From assembly GCF_003611675.1 (NCBI RefSeq), contig NZ_RAWA01000058.1:1-32798 (forward strand): a stretch of 32,798 nt of DNA, written 5' to 3'. Source of the DNA: Corallococcus sp. CA053C (GTDB lineage Bacteria; Myxococcota; Myxococcia; Myxococcales; Myxococcaceae). The notes beneath the pieces are model-generated. The model worked only from the letters and a program-made list of their open reading frames with translations. It was not told the DNA's origin and did not search any database. Numbering within the stretch: the first letter of the stretch is position 1; each line of letters opens with the position of its first letter. Positions 15,813-23,559 of the stretch are shown piece after piece. Made by a program: the position numbers and the translations under genes.

Positions 15813-15906
15813 CCGAGCGAGCCCGGGCCGGCCTCTCTCCCCATGAGGGGCCTGCAATCGCGCCGTTGGAACGTCGTTTCCTGAAAGTCACGAACTCCCC
15901 GTCAGG

Positions 15907-16056
15907 ATGTCAGAGGGGCTCCGTATGTTCGGGGACATGGAGGCGATGATGCAGACGGTGTTGGTGTTCGTACCGGTGGCCCTGTTGGTGGGGGCCGTGC
16001 TGATGATTCCCCGCTCCCGCCGCCGCGTGCGGCGATGGAAGGTGCGGGTCGGGTAG
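15907..16056 (+). CDS. candidate 49-residue membrane microprotein
   Basis: A small open frame not overlapping any other gene. It has a Met-rich start, one hydrophobic segment (about 17-34, TVLVFVPVALLVGAVLMI) and a strongly basic tail of Arg/Lys with one Trp, which by the positive-inside rule would be cytoplasmic. ATG at 15907 gives 49 residues; ATG at 15925 has a better ribosome site (AGAGGGG, 5 nt upstream) and would give 43. A paired palindrome (CGGATCCG at 16059-16066 and 16073-16080) follows directly. Not a recognised family; it could be spurious, though the hydrophobic/basic layout is what a real small membrane protein looks like. Confidence 0.45.
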   Translation: MSEGLRMFGDMEAMMQTVLVFVPVALLVGAVLMIPRSRRRVRRWKVRVG

Positions 16057-16058
16057 GG

Positions 16059-16080
16059 CGGATCCGCGGTGCCGGATCCG
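16059..16080. repeat. tandem 8-bp palindromes forming a hairpin
   Basis: CGGATCCG occurs twice, 6 bp apart. The two copies can pair as an 8-bp stem just after the microprotein stop. There is no T-run, so terminator function is uncertain. Confidence 0.35.
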
Positions 16081-16132
16081 GCCTCCGAAAAGGGGGTGGA
16101 AACGGAATGATCTGGGGCCCGAAAACGTATGC

Positions 16133-16161
16133 TTGACAGGGGCGGTAGGGGTCGGTACAAG
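16133..16161 (+). promoter_or_regulatory. tRNA operon promoter
   Basis: A perfect TTGACA (16133-16138), a 17-bp spacer and TACAAG (16156-16161), ending 34 bp before tRNA-Val. This is the best sigma-70-type promoter in the window and is placed as expected for a stable-RNA operon. Confidence 0.75.
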
Positions 16162-16195
16162 CCGCCTCACTGAAGCAACGGCGGGCCGCCAAGAA

Positions 16196-16267
16196 GGGCG
16201 GATAGCTCAGCGGTAGAGCGGCGCCCTTACAAGGCGATGGTCACAGGTTCAATCCCTGTTCCGCCCA
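16196..16267 (+). tRNA. tRNA-Val (anticodon TAC)
   Basis: A 72-nt cloverleaf. The acceptor stem GGGCGGA/TCCGCCC is perfect with discriminator A. The D stem is GCTC/GAGC, the anticodon loop CTTACAA reads valine codons GUA/GUG, and the T arm is ACAGG-TTCAATC-CCTGT. The first anticodon-stem pair is G-A (GCGCC/GGCGA), a mismatch. CCA is not encoded. Ten nucleotides separate it from tRNA-Asp, so the two form one transcript. Confidence 0.95.
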
Positions 16268-16277
16268 AAGATTTTGT

Positions 16278-16354
<77 letters not shown>

Positions 16355-16361
16355 CTAGAAG

Positions 16362-16398
16362 GGCCCGGAACCGAAAGGTTCCGGGCCTTTCGCTTTTC
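16362..16398 (+). terminator. rho-independent terminator of the tRNA pair
   Basis: An 11-bp perfect stem (16362-16372 with 16377-16387) capped by a GAAA tetraloop and followed by TTTCGCTTTT. The stem can extend by G-T and A-T pairs outward. Confidence 0.9.
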
Positions 16399-16426
16399 TG
16401 CGCCCTGGCTTCTCCAGGCCGCTCAT

Positions 16427-19300
16427 TCATTCGTAGCGCTTCCGGCTGTGTCCCGCCTGGCGCCAGAGGACTCCCGCCAGCGTCAGCAGGAGCAGGAACG
16501 ACGTGCCGGCCGCACCAGGGCCGGTGCTGCAGCCGCAGCCAGACTCCTCCGACCCGCCGTCGTCTGGAGGGTCGTTCTTCGGCACGCAGGTTCCCTCGCG
16601 GCACTCACCCGTGTCGCAGACGGTTCCGTCCGGCGCCTGCGTGGTGGGGAAGTCCCCGGTTTCGGGATCACACACCGGGGTGATGACCTGACACGGGCCG
16701 GGCGCGGGCGCGGTCTTGGGAACTCCGCTGCAGCTCGCGCCCCCGCAGACGTCCTTCTCCGTGCACGCCTTCCCGTCGTCGCAGGTGGCGGTGTCCGCCC
16801 GGGGGCCGCAGGTTCCGTCCGCCGCCGCGCCTGCCGCCATGCTGCAGGCGTTGCAGTCGGATGTGCCGCCGCCGCAGGCGGAGTCGCAGCACACGCCGTC
16901 CACGCAGAAGCCACTGCCGCAGTCGGTCGCGGTGCCACAGGCCGTGCCCAGGACGGAGCGGGTGCGTCCCGTGCTCGCGTGCACCCGCATCGCGCCTTGC
17001 CCCGGCTCATCCTGTTCCCAGACGGCGATGACCGCGCCGGCCGCGGAGACCGCGATGGACGAGGCGCGTTCGTCCGTGGGCTGCTTCGCGAGCGCCACCG
17101 CTGGCGGCCCCACGAGCGCCGTGTCGAACTGCCGCCCCATGGCGCGCCAGCTGCCGACGGTGCGCTGCGTCCACGTCAGGAACACGGCGTGGCCGTCCGA
17201 CGCGAGCTGGGGCTCGCGCACGTCCACCTCGGTCGAGACCTCGACCGGTTTCCCATCCAGCACCGTTCCCGCCGTCGTGAACCGGGCCGCGAGCAGCGCG
17301 GGACTCGTCTTCTTCGTCGACTTCCAGGCGGCCACGAACCGGGTGCCGTCGAACGTGAGGCCCGCGAGCTGGGTCAAATCCTCGAGGGGAGAGACGAACA
17401 TCGGCGCTGCGTTCAACTTCGTCAGGTAGGCGTCGAACCGGTACAGGGCCAGGGGATGGAAACCCCGGGAGTCCATCGGGAGCACCGTCGCGCAGAGGCC
17501 ACCCGGCGTGCAGGCAAGCCCGAAGCTGGTGGAAGCAGCCTTCGCGACGGTGACGTGCCCGCTCACCCAACCCGTGGGGTTGACCTGCACGAGCTTCACC
17601 TCACCGTCCTGCCACCAGCCCACGACGTAATTCCGTCCGTCGAAGGCCGCCCGGGGATGCTGACGCGATATCGGGGGGCTCAGGGCAGGGGCGCCCGCGG
17701 CGATGGCAATCCCCTGCGCGTCCAGCACCGCCCCCTCCGCGGTGACTCGCGCGCCGTAGATGTCACGCCGGAGGCCGGTGTCATCATTCCGGTCGTCCCG
17801 CCAGACCACGAGGAAGTCCTCTCCGTTCGACACCACGTCCGGCGCGTCCTGGTTGTCATCCGCACCGGAGATGACGAACGGCGTCCCGTCCAGGGGCTGG
17901 AGGTTCGCATCCAGCCGGACGCCGTGGATGTCCCAGGCCGTGCCATTCCAGGCCGACCAGACCATCAGGGCGCGGTCCCGGGACCAGGCCACGCGAGGCG
18001 TCACCTGCGCCGGCGCCCCCACCGAAAGCGTCACGGGCGCCGCATCCACGCGGGTGCCCTCCGGATCCACCCGGGCGGCGACGACGTCGTTGCCACTGTC
18101 GGGGAGGAGCCGGGTCCCCGCCACCAGGAAGGTGCCCCCGCCGAATGCCACGCTCGGCTCCGTGGTCTCCCCCTGTGGGTCGAGCACGGTGATGGGCCCG
18201 CCGGCCACCACGCTGCCAGCCGCGGTGACACGCACGGCGAGGACCTTCTTGGAAGCCTCCTCGGACCAGGCCACGAGCGCGTGCGTCCCATCGAAGGCGA
18301 GGGCGGGCTGCTGCTTGCCATGGCCTGCCGTCCCATCCGCGATGAGAAACCGGTCGACCGGGGTGCTGCCCGGTGTCACGAGGGTGCCCTGGATGTCCCA
18401 TTCCGCGCCCCCGGTCGAACCCGAGTCCTCCCAGGCGACAAGCACGTTGTCTCCCACCCGCGCCGCGGACGGCCTGACGGCGAGGACGTTGCCGCTCAGG
18501 CTGAAGGGGGCGGCATCCACGGGCGCCCCCGACTCGTTGAAGCGGCGCGCCCAGATGCCCAGGCTCCCGCCGGCGGTGAGCTGTCCGGACCCGACGACGA
18601 GGTAGTTCGTGCCATCGAAGATGACCGTCAGGTCCTCGCCCAGGCTCGTGCCCGCGACCAGCTCGATGGATCTGGCCGCAGGGGTACCGCTCTCATCGAA
18701 GAGCAGGCCATTGATGCGCGTGCCAATGGACCAGGCCGCCAGGAAACCGTGGGCGCCCACGGCGACCTTCATTGCGCGTGGCTGGGTGATGTTCAGCTGC
18801 GGCGCTGAATTGGAGCGCCGGATGGCGCCGGATGGGCTGACGAACGCGGATTCGACGGTGACGAGGACGCTCGTGTACTGCGAGTCGATGCCGCGCTGCC
18901 AGACCACGAGATGCTCATTCCCATTCCAGGCGATGCCAGGGGCCGCCACGCGGTAGTTCTCCACCGCCTCTCCAATGGCGAACCCCACGGGGTCGGCGAG
19001 CGTTCCATTCGCCGCCATGCGCACGCCGCGAATGTTTCCGGTGCCATGCACCCGCGCGTCCAACCAGACCGCCAGGAAGCCGGTGCCATCGGAGGAGAGC
19101 GCGGGCAGTTGCTGGTCGAACGCGGACGGCAGGGGCGTGGTCGCGCCGAAGGTGCGCTCATCGCCAGGTGCCACGAGCCGCGCGGCATCCCGCGTCGTCA
19201 CCTTCGCCGCTTCCGGTGCCTCCGGAGGTGGCGGCGTGGAACAGGAGAACAGCAGCGGAAGCACGAGACAGAAGCGCCGGAGCAGGGAGGTGGTGTGCAT
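16427..19300 (-). CDS. large MYXO-CTERM surface lipoprotein with repeat body
   Basis: A 957-residue exported protein. The N-terminus is a lipoprotein signal (RRFCLVLPLLFSC, lipobox Cys20). The body to about residue 780 is built of degenerate ~50-60-residue units with recurring 'FLAVW.D.R' and 'R..A.G' phrases (e.g. FLVVWRDDRNDDTG, YGARVTAEGAVLD), probably a beta-propeller-like surface. A Cys-rich stretch follows (GTATDCGSGFCVDGVCCDSA and CNACSMAAGAAADGTCGP), the disulfide-rich module common in myxobacterial surface proteins. The C-terminus is a MYXO-CTERM tag: GCGCS (921-925), a hydrophobic segment, and a basic HSRKRYE tail. MYXO-CTERM proteins are processed by a rhombosortase/myxosortase-type pathway and displayed at the surface. 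ATG 19300 is chosen over an upstream TTG because the lipobox fits. Role unknown; adhesion or prey contact is speculative. Confidence 0.85.
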   Translation of the reverse strand: MHTTSLLRRFCLVLPLLFSCSTPPPPEAPEAAKVTTRDAARLVAPGDERTFGATTPLPSAFDQQLPALSSDGTGFLAVWLDARVHGTGNIRGVRMAANGTLADPVGFAIGEAVENYRVAAPGIAWNGNEHLVVWQRGIDSQYTSVLVTVESAFVSPSGAIRRSNSAPQLNITQPRAMKVAVGAHGFLAAWSIGTRINGLLFDESGTPAARSIELVAGTSLGEDLTVIFDGTNYLVVGSGQLTAGGSLGIWARRFNESGAPVDAAPFSLSGNVLAVRPSAARVGDNVLVAWEDSGSTGGAEWDIQGTLVTPGSTPVDRFLIADGTAGHGKQQPALAFDGTHALVAWSEEASKKVLAVRVTAAGSVVAGGPITVLDPQGETTEPSVAFGGGTFLVAGTRLLPDSGNDVVAARVDPEGTRVDAAPVTLSVGAPAQVTPRVAWSRDRALMVWSAWNGTAWDIHGVRLDANLQPLDGTPFVISGADDNQDAPDVVSNGEDFLVVWRDDRNDDTGLRRDIYGARVTAEGAVLDAQGIAIAAGAPALSPPISRQHPRAAFDGRNYVVGWWQDGEVKLVQVNPTGWVSGHVTVAKAASTSFGLACTPGGLCATVLPMDSRGFHPLALYRFDAYLTKLNAAPMFVSPLEDLTQLAGLTFDGTRFVAAWKSTKKTSPALLAARFTTAGTVLDGKPVEVSTEVDVREPQLASDGHAVFLTWTQRTVGSWRAMGRQFDTALVGPPAVALAKQPTDERASSIAVSAAGAVIAVWEQDEPGQGAMRVHASTGRTRSVLGTACGTATDCGSGFCVDGVCCDSACGGGTSDCNACSMAAGAAADGTCGPRADTATCDDGKACTEKDVCGGASCSGVPKTAPAPGPCQVITPVCDPETGDFPTTQAPDGTVCDTGECREGTCVPKNDPPDDGGSEESGCGCSTGPGAAGTSFLLLLTLAGVLWRQAGHSRKRYE

Positions 19301-19332
19301 GGTGAGGTACCGGGTGGCAATGATTGTCGGGT

Positions 19333-19533
19333 TCAAGGCAACAGCAGGGAACGCTCGGGAACGCGCGCGAACGCGGGGATTCCATGGCCGAGCTGGCCAT
19401 TTGAGTTGTCACCCCAGGCCCACACGGTGCCATCCGACTTGACGGCCAGCGAATGGCCCTGTCCCGCGGCCAGCACGAGCCCCAGACACACAGCCCACAG
19501 TCCGGACCTTCGGTTTCCATCAGCACCTTGCAA
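19333..19533 (-). pseudogene. RCC1-repeat protein remnant
   Basis: The frame reads a signal-peptide-like stretch (SGLWAVCLGLVLAAG) followed at once by one RCC1 repeat, GHSLAVKSDGTVWAWGDN and SNGQLGHG, then loses resemblance and stops (IPAFARVPERSLLLP). RCC1 proteins have about seven such repeats forming a propeller; here only one is left, so this is the 5' end of a gene whose remainder was deleted. A TTG at 19533 with GAGGGGG 6 nt upstream could be the original start. It abuts the MYXO-CTERM gene on the same strand, 33 bp before its ATG, suggesting the deletion joined two neighbouring genes. Product, if any, would be 66 residues. Confidence 0.6.
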
Positions 19534-19657
19534 GTGTTTCCCCCTCTGTGCGCGGCGAGTCTGGAGAGGAAGGTGCGAGCAGGTCAAGCTCCCTCGGGGT
19601 GGGCCGGGCTCGGATTTTCGTTCATGGCGCGCTGCGAGTTGACGAACCCCGGGCCCC

Positions 19658-19905
19658 GTGGAGGCAGGCACCGGCAAGCGCCTGTCCGTGGGGGGCGAGC
19701 AGGTGTTCATCCCCCGCGTCTACTATCCCGCCATCGACACGCGATGGGTCCCGGGGACAGCGGAGCACCCCAGCTTCCAGCTTCGCGCGCGCTTCACCTA
19801 CCAGGGGAAGCCCCACGTGCTGGAGTTCGCCTTCCAGTCGGACGAGCCCATGCGCTTCGAACGCCGGGGCGTGTCGAACCTGCATGGGCCCCCTTCCACC
19901 CTGCC
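19658..19905 (+). pseudogene. orphan coding fragment, family unknown
   Basis: About 80 codons with strongly coding character (G/C at nearly every third position, balanced aromatic and charged residues): phrases GEQVFIPRVYYPAIDTRW, FQLRARFTYQGKPHVLEFAF and PMRFERRGVSN. In-frame TGA at 19640 lies just upstream with no good start or ribosome site. Beyond about 19905 the frame runs antisense into the sigma-factor gene and loses protein character. It therefore looks like an internal piece of a lost gene. The opposite strand is less protein-like. Family not recognised. Confidence 0.35.
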
Positions 19906-19930
19906 AGGACGGATGAGGGCCCACGCGGGC

Positions 19931-19959
19931 CGGGCCGGCCGCGAAACCGCGCAGGCCCG
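19931..19959 (-). terminator. hairpin 3' of the sigma-factor gene
   Basis: CGGGCC (19931-19936) pairs with GGCCCG (19954-19959), and an inner CGCG/CGCG pair closes the loop. It is 8 bp beyond the sigma-factor stop. No T-run is present, so efficiency is uncertain. Confidence 0.45.
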
Positions 19960-19966
19960 GGTCCGG

Positions 19967-20845
19967 CTAGATGCCGAAGAACGTGCGGAGGGTGTCGTTC
20001 TGGAGGACTTCGTCGACCACCTTCGAGCGGCTGACCTGGAGCGGGTGCTCCAGGAAGACCCGCTGGTGGAGCTGCTCCACGGTGTCGATGACCTCCGACG
20101 ATTCGCTGCGCGTGAGGGCCTCGATCCTGTCGACGTAGTCGGTGTTGAACACGAGGTGCTCCGGGTCCACCGCGCCGCTGCGCACATAGCTCCGGGTCTT
20201 CTTGTGGCACCGGCACGGGTTGGCCAGGTTGACGAGCCCGCAGCGCTGGTTCATCCAGCTGTACAGGTCCTTGCGCGCCCGGGAGAGCCGGACGCGGAAG
20301 TTCCCCGGAGAGATTTCCAGAATCTCCCCGCCCAGCTGATGGTCCACTCCGAACAACTCTCCGAGCACGTAGGTGATCCGCTGCTCGCGGTCGAGGCACA
20401 TCAACATGCCCGTTGTGCAGCGGATCCGCAGCTCCTCGACCGAACGGCCGGCGTCCCGCAGCTCCTGCGGAGTCAACGCCTCGTCTGGAACCGCCGCGAT
20501 GGCGGAGAAGTAGGTCTCGAAATCGTCGACCAGCACCTCCATCCCGCGCCGGCGGCTCTTCAAGAGGTGATTGACCGTGAGGCGATAGAGCCAGGTCCGG
20601 AAGGCACTCTCCGCCCGGAAGGTGCGCAGGGACGTGATGACCTTCACGAAGACCTCCTGGGTGAGGTCTTCCGCGTCCTCCCGCCGCCCGCACATCTTCA
20701 GCGCCAGGTTGTAGACGAAGGGCTGGTGCCGGGAGACCAGCTCGCGCAGCGCGTCCTTGCTGCCGTCGACGGCGCGCTCCACGAGGCCGCGGTCGCCGTC
20801 GGTGTCGTACCCGGCGTGGAAGGGATTGTCGTCACGCGACTTCAT
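19967..20845 (-). CDS. ECF-type sigma factor with Cys-containing C-terminal extension
   Basis: A 292-residue sigma-70 family protein, far longer than a typical ~190-residue ECF factor. Sigma2 covers about 30-100 (ALRELVSRHQPFVYNLALKM, then DAEDLTQEVFVKV at 57-69, and TFRAESAFRTWLYRLTVNHL). Sigma4 spans about 138-195 (ITYVLGELFGVDHQLGGEIL and GNFRVRLSRARKDLY). The ~95-residue extension begins with RCGLVNLANPCRCHKKT, carrying Cys202, Cys211, Cys213 and His214, a possible metal or redox site, followed by a helical charged tail. It starts within the stop of the upstream SDR gene (ATGA overlap), so translation is coupled. No adjacent anti-sigma gene is visible; the extension may provide the regulation. 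Confidence 0.88.
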   Translation of the reverse strand: MKSRDDNPFHAGYDTDGDRGLVERAVDGSKDALRELVSRHQPFVYNLALKMCGRREDAEDLTQEVFVKVITSLRTFRAESAFRTWLYRLTVNHLLKSRRRGMEVLVDDFETYFSAIAAVPDEALTPQELRDAGRSVEELRIRCTTGMLMCLDREQRITYVLGELFGVDHQLGGEILEISPGNFRVRLSRARKDLYSWMNQRCGLVNLANPCRCHKKTRSYVRSGAVDPEHLVFNTDYVDRIEALTRSESSEVIDTVEQLHQRVFLEHPLQVSRSKVVDEVLQNDTLRTFFGI

Positions 20846-21591
20846 ACCTGGCGCAGGCCTCCGTCGACCGCGAGCTCCGTGCCCGTGACATAGGACGAAT
20901 CGGGAGACGCGAGGAACAGCACGGCGTGGGCAATCTCCTCGGGGCGGCCCCAGCGCTTCATCGGAATCTGCGCGGTGATGCTCTCACCCGCGGCCTTGAG
21001 CTGCTCGGGGGGCAGGCCCAGCTTGCCCCACAGCGGAGTCTCGATGGCGCCGGGGCACACCGCGTTGACGCGAATCCCCCGCGGGGCGAGCTCCGCGGCG
21101 GCCACCCGGACGAGCGAACGGAGCGCGGCCTTCGTCATGCTCAGCACGCTCGAGCCCTCGAAGCCGATGCGATTGAACCACGACGTCGTCACCACCACCG
21201 ACGCGCCAGCGTTGAGGTGGGGAATGGCCTGCCGCAACGTATTGAACGTCCCCTTCATGTTCACCGCGACGAGCTCGTCGAACAGCGCCTCGGTGGTATC
21301 GGACACTGGCGCCAGCTTCACCACCGCCGCGTTCGCGAACAGCACGTCGATTCCGCCGAAGCGCTCGCGGGTCTCCTGAAACAGACGCTCCAGGTCCGCC
21401 ACGCGCGTCACGTCCCCGCGCACCGCATGTGCGTTCGGCCCGAGCGACTTCACCGTCTGCGCCAGGCCCTCCTCCGAGCGCGCGAAGACGACGACCCTCG
21501 CCCCTTCCTCGACGAGCAGCCGCGCGGTGGCAAGTCCGATTCCGCTGGTACCCCCGGTGATGACCGCGACCTTCTGCGTGAACTGCTTCAT
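20842..21591 (-). CDS. SDR-fold oxidoreductase lacking the catalytic Tyr
   Basis: A 249-residue classical SDR: Rossmann motif TGGTSGIG (12-19), GDV at 59-61, NAA at 87-89 in place of NAG, catalytic-position Ser137, and C-terminal RWGRPEEIAHAVLFLASP with TELAVDGGL. The YxxxK site reads LSMTK: the position of the catalytic Tyr is Leu150 (codon CTG at 21142-21144) while Lys154 is kept. No frameshift is involved. This predicts loss or change of normal SDR chemistry, or a binding/sensing role. Its last bases overlap the sigma-factor start (ATGA), so the pair is an operon. ATG at 21591 was chosen because the SDR fold starts immediately; the longer open frame to 21906 does not look like protein. Confidence 0.88.
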   Translation of the reverse strand: MKQFTQKVAVITGGTSGIGLATARLLVEEGARVVVFARSEEGLAQTVKSLGPNAHAVRGDVTRVADLERLFQETRERFGGIDVLFANAAVVKLAPVSDTTEALFDELVAVNMKGTFNTLRQAIPHLNAGASVVVTTSWFNRIGFEGSSVLSMTKAALRSLVRVAAAELAPRGIRVNAVCPGAIETPLWGKLGLPPEQLKAAGESITAQIPMKRWGRPEEIAHAVLFLASPDSSYVTGTELAVDGGLRQV

Positions 21592-21836
21592 GGGCAACCT
21601 CCCGTGTTCGAGTTGGGGGTTGGACCCACCGGCTGGCCGGGTGTTACAGACCGGATTCAACTCATTCCTCCCGCCCCCGCGCGAAGCCGTGCGCCAGCAC
21701 TCCGCACCCCACGAGGCGGTGGCCGTGCGTGCCGCCCTCACGGACGGGCACGGAGGACCTGGCCCCTGGAACCGGGTCCCGGCGTATGCTTGCCCCCTGC
21801 GGCGCTGCATCACGTCTGTCGAATTTGGAGCGTGCC

Positions 21837-23495
21837 ATGAGGAGCCTGACCGTCCTGCTGTGGTCGTGTGGGTTGCTCGGTGCGGGTCCGGCTCACGCGG
21901 AAGCACCGGCGGCCGCCGCCACCGAGCGCGAGCTTCGAACGCTGCTCGCGCGCTGCCTCGCGGGGACCGAGGCGTGCAAGGAATTGGATTCGTACGCCAC
22001 CTCCGAATCGGAAGACCTGGACATCGTGAGGACTGCTGTGCGCAGGCTTACCGAGAAGCTCGGTCAGGAAGGGGGCGCCGATTCGCTTCCACTGCTCTGG
22101 CAACTGACTGCACGCGGTTCGTTCGAGGTGACATCCGCCCGGGAGGCCCTCCAGACACGGTTGATGACCCAGGCCCTCGCCACGCGCCCCTGTGTTCCTC
22201 CGTCCAGCGAGGAGGTCACCGCGGAACGGGCCCGCCTGGGCGACTTCGCGGCCCTCCGCGTCCAGGGCGGCAAGCTCGTTGCCTTGCAGCCCACGCAGGA
22301 GGAACTCGAGGACCTCGCATACTTCCTCGTCGCGGTCCGCGAAGCGGGCCCGCCCGTGGGGGAGACACAGGAACCCGGTGGCGACTGGCGCAGGCCCGCG
22401 CCAGCCAATGACTCGCTCGACGCGGCCTCTGCGGAATTGGAGTCGGCCCGCCTCCGAGGCGACCTCCGAAGCATGGACGCCGCGGCACGGCGCTACCTGG
22501 TGCTGCTGGGTTATCCAGCCCCTCTGAAAGCCAGCGAGGAGAACGCCTATGGCTGGCATGGCGCGCGCTACGAGTCGGTGATGCGGGAGTGGGCCGCGGT
22601 GCAGGAGGACCTTGGCGCCTTCGGCGAAGCCGCGGCCCTCTATCGCCGCGCCAATCCGGGAAGTGGCGCCTGCGGGACAGGCTGGGACGAGGCCCTGAAG
22701 GACCTGATCCTCGGCACCATTCGGACCACCGAGCAACACGCGGGCTGCCTCGGTGTCGTCGCTGAACGGCTCCAGGACGTCGACAACTACTTCTGGGGCG
22801 TCTTCGAAGTGCCGTCACCCTATGGGCCCGCACGGCTGCGCGAGGCAGGCTTCGACCTGGCGCGGCTCTACCGGGGCGCCCTGGTGACGCGCCACCGGGA
22901 CCTCCCCCCGGAGGAGCTGAAGCGGGTGCTCTCCGCGGCCCCGGAGCCCTTGCGCACGGACGCCCTCCGGCGCCTCCAGGAGCGCGGCCCCGAGGCGTGG
23001 GAGAAGCGCGTGCGGGCCCTGGAGGGCTTCGCGGACGTCGGCCAGCGGGACGCGCTGGAGCCGCTGCTCGCCCTGGCCCTCGGCTCCCAGGGGGAGACGC
23101 AGCACCGTGCGGTCGTCGCGCTCGGTACTCTCACGGCACGGCCTGAGAAGGACCCCTGTGCGAAGAACGAGTTCCTGGGCGGAGAGCGCTATGGCTCGGA
23201 AAAACGCTACATCCACATGCTCGGAGAGCAGTGCGCCACGGCGCTGAACCCGGGGGAGCGGGATGCCATCGCGACACGCCTCCTGCCGCTCCTCAAGTCG
23301 AAGGACGGATGGACCCGGGAAGTCACGGTGAAGGCACTGGGTCGGCTCGGCTCGCCGCTGGCCGTCCCCCGGTTGCGGCAACTGTCCAGGGATCCGTACA
23401 CGCGAGGGGGCTATTTCTCCAAGGACCACACCCGGACGTTTCCGCACTACCCCGTTCGGGAAGCAGCGGCCGAGGCCCTGAAACAGCTCCCGTGA
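21837..23495 (+). CDS. secreted HEAT-like repeat protein
   Basis: A 552-residue exported protein, family uncertain. Signal peptide MRSLTVLLWSCGLLGAGPAHA is followed by an almost entirely helical body. The C-terminal ~150 residues show HEAT/PBS-lyase-like repeats: VRALEGFADVGQRDALEPLL, AVVALGTLTARPEK, LLPLLKSKDGWTREVTVKAL, then GRLGSPLAVPRLRQLSRDPY and REAAAEALKQLP. The middle contains TPR-like pieces (YRRANPGSGACGTGWDEAL). Likely a periplasmic protein-interaction scaffold. TTGGAG is 6 nt before the ATG. It is divergent from the SDR/sigma operon across 245 bp, and followed by gene remnants. Confidence 0.75.
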   Translation: MRSLTVLLWSCGLLGAGPAHAEAPAAAATERELRTLLARCLAGTEACKELDSYATSESEDLDIVRTAVRRLTEKLGQEGGADSLPLLWQLTARGSFEVTSAREALQTRLMTQALATRPCVPPSSEEVTAERARLGDFAALRVQGGKLVALQPTQEELEDLAYFLVAVREAGPPVGETQEPGGDWRRPAPANDSLDAASAELESARLRGDLRSMDAAARRYLVLLGYPAPLKASEENAYGWHGARYESVMREWAAVQEDLGAFGEAAALYRRANPGSGACGTGWDEALKDLILGTIRTTEQHAGCLGVVAERLQDVDNYFWGVFEVPSPYGPARLREAGFDLARLYRGALVTRHRDLPPEELKRVLSAAPEPLRTDALRRLQERGPEAWEKRVRALEGFADVGQRDALEPLLALALGSQGETQHRAVVALGTLTARPEKDPCAKNEFLGGERYGSEKRYIHMLGEQCATALNPGERDAIATRLLPLLKSKDGWTREVTVKALGRLGSPLAVPRLRQLSRDPYTRGGYFSKDHTRTFPHYPVREAAAEALKQLP

Positions 23496-23559
23496 GACAG
23501 ACGTCGGCCTCTGGAGACCGGATGCACCGGGGCCACGCTCGCGGCCGCGAGTCTTTCCG

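Noticed and set aside
16448-18808. 786-residue plus-strand frame opposite the MYXO-CTERM gene
   Set aside because: Arg/Gly/Ala-rich antisense translation without domain signatures; the minus frame has lipobox, Cys module and MYXO-CTERM tag.
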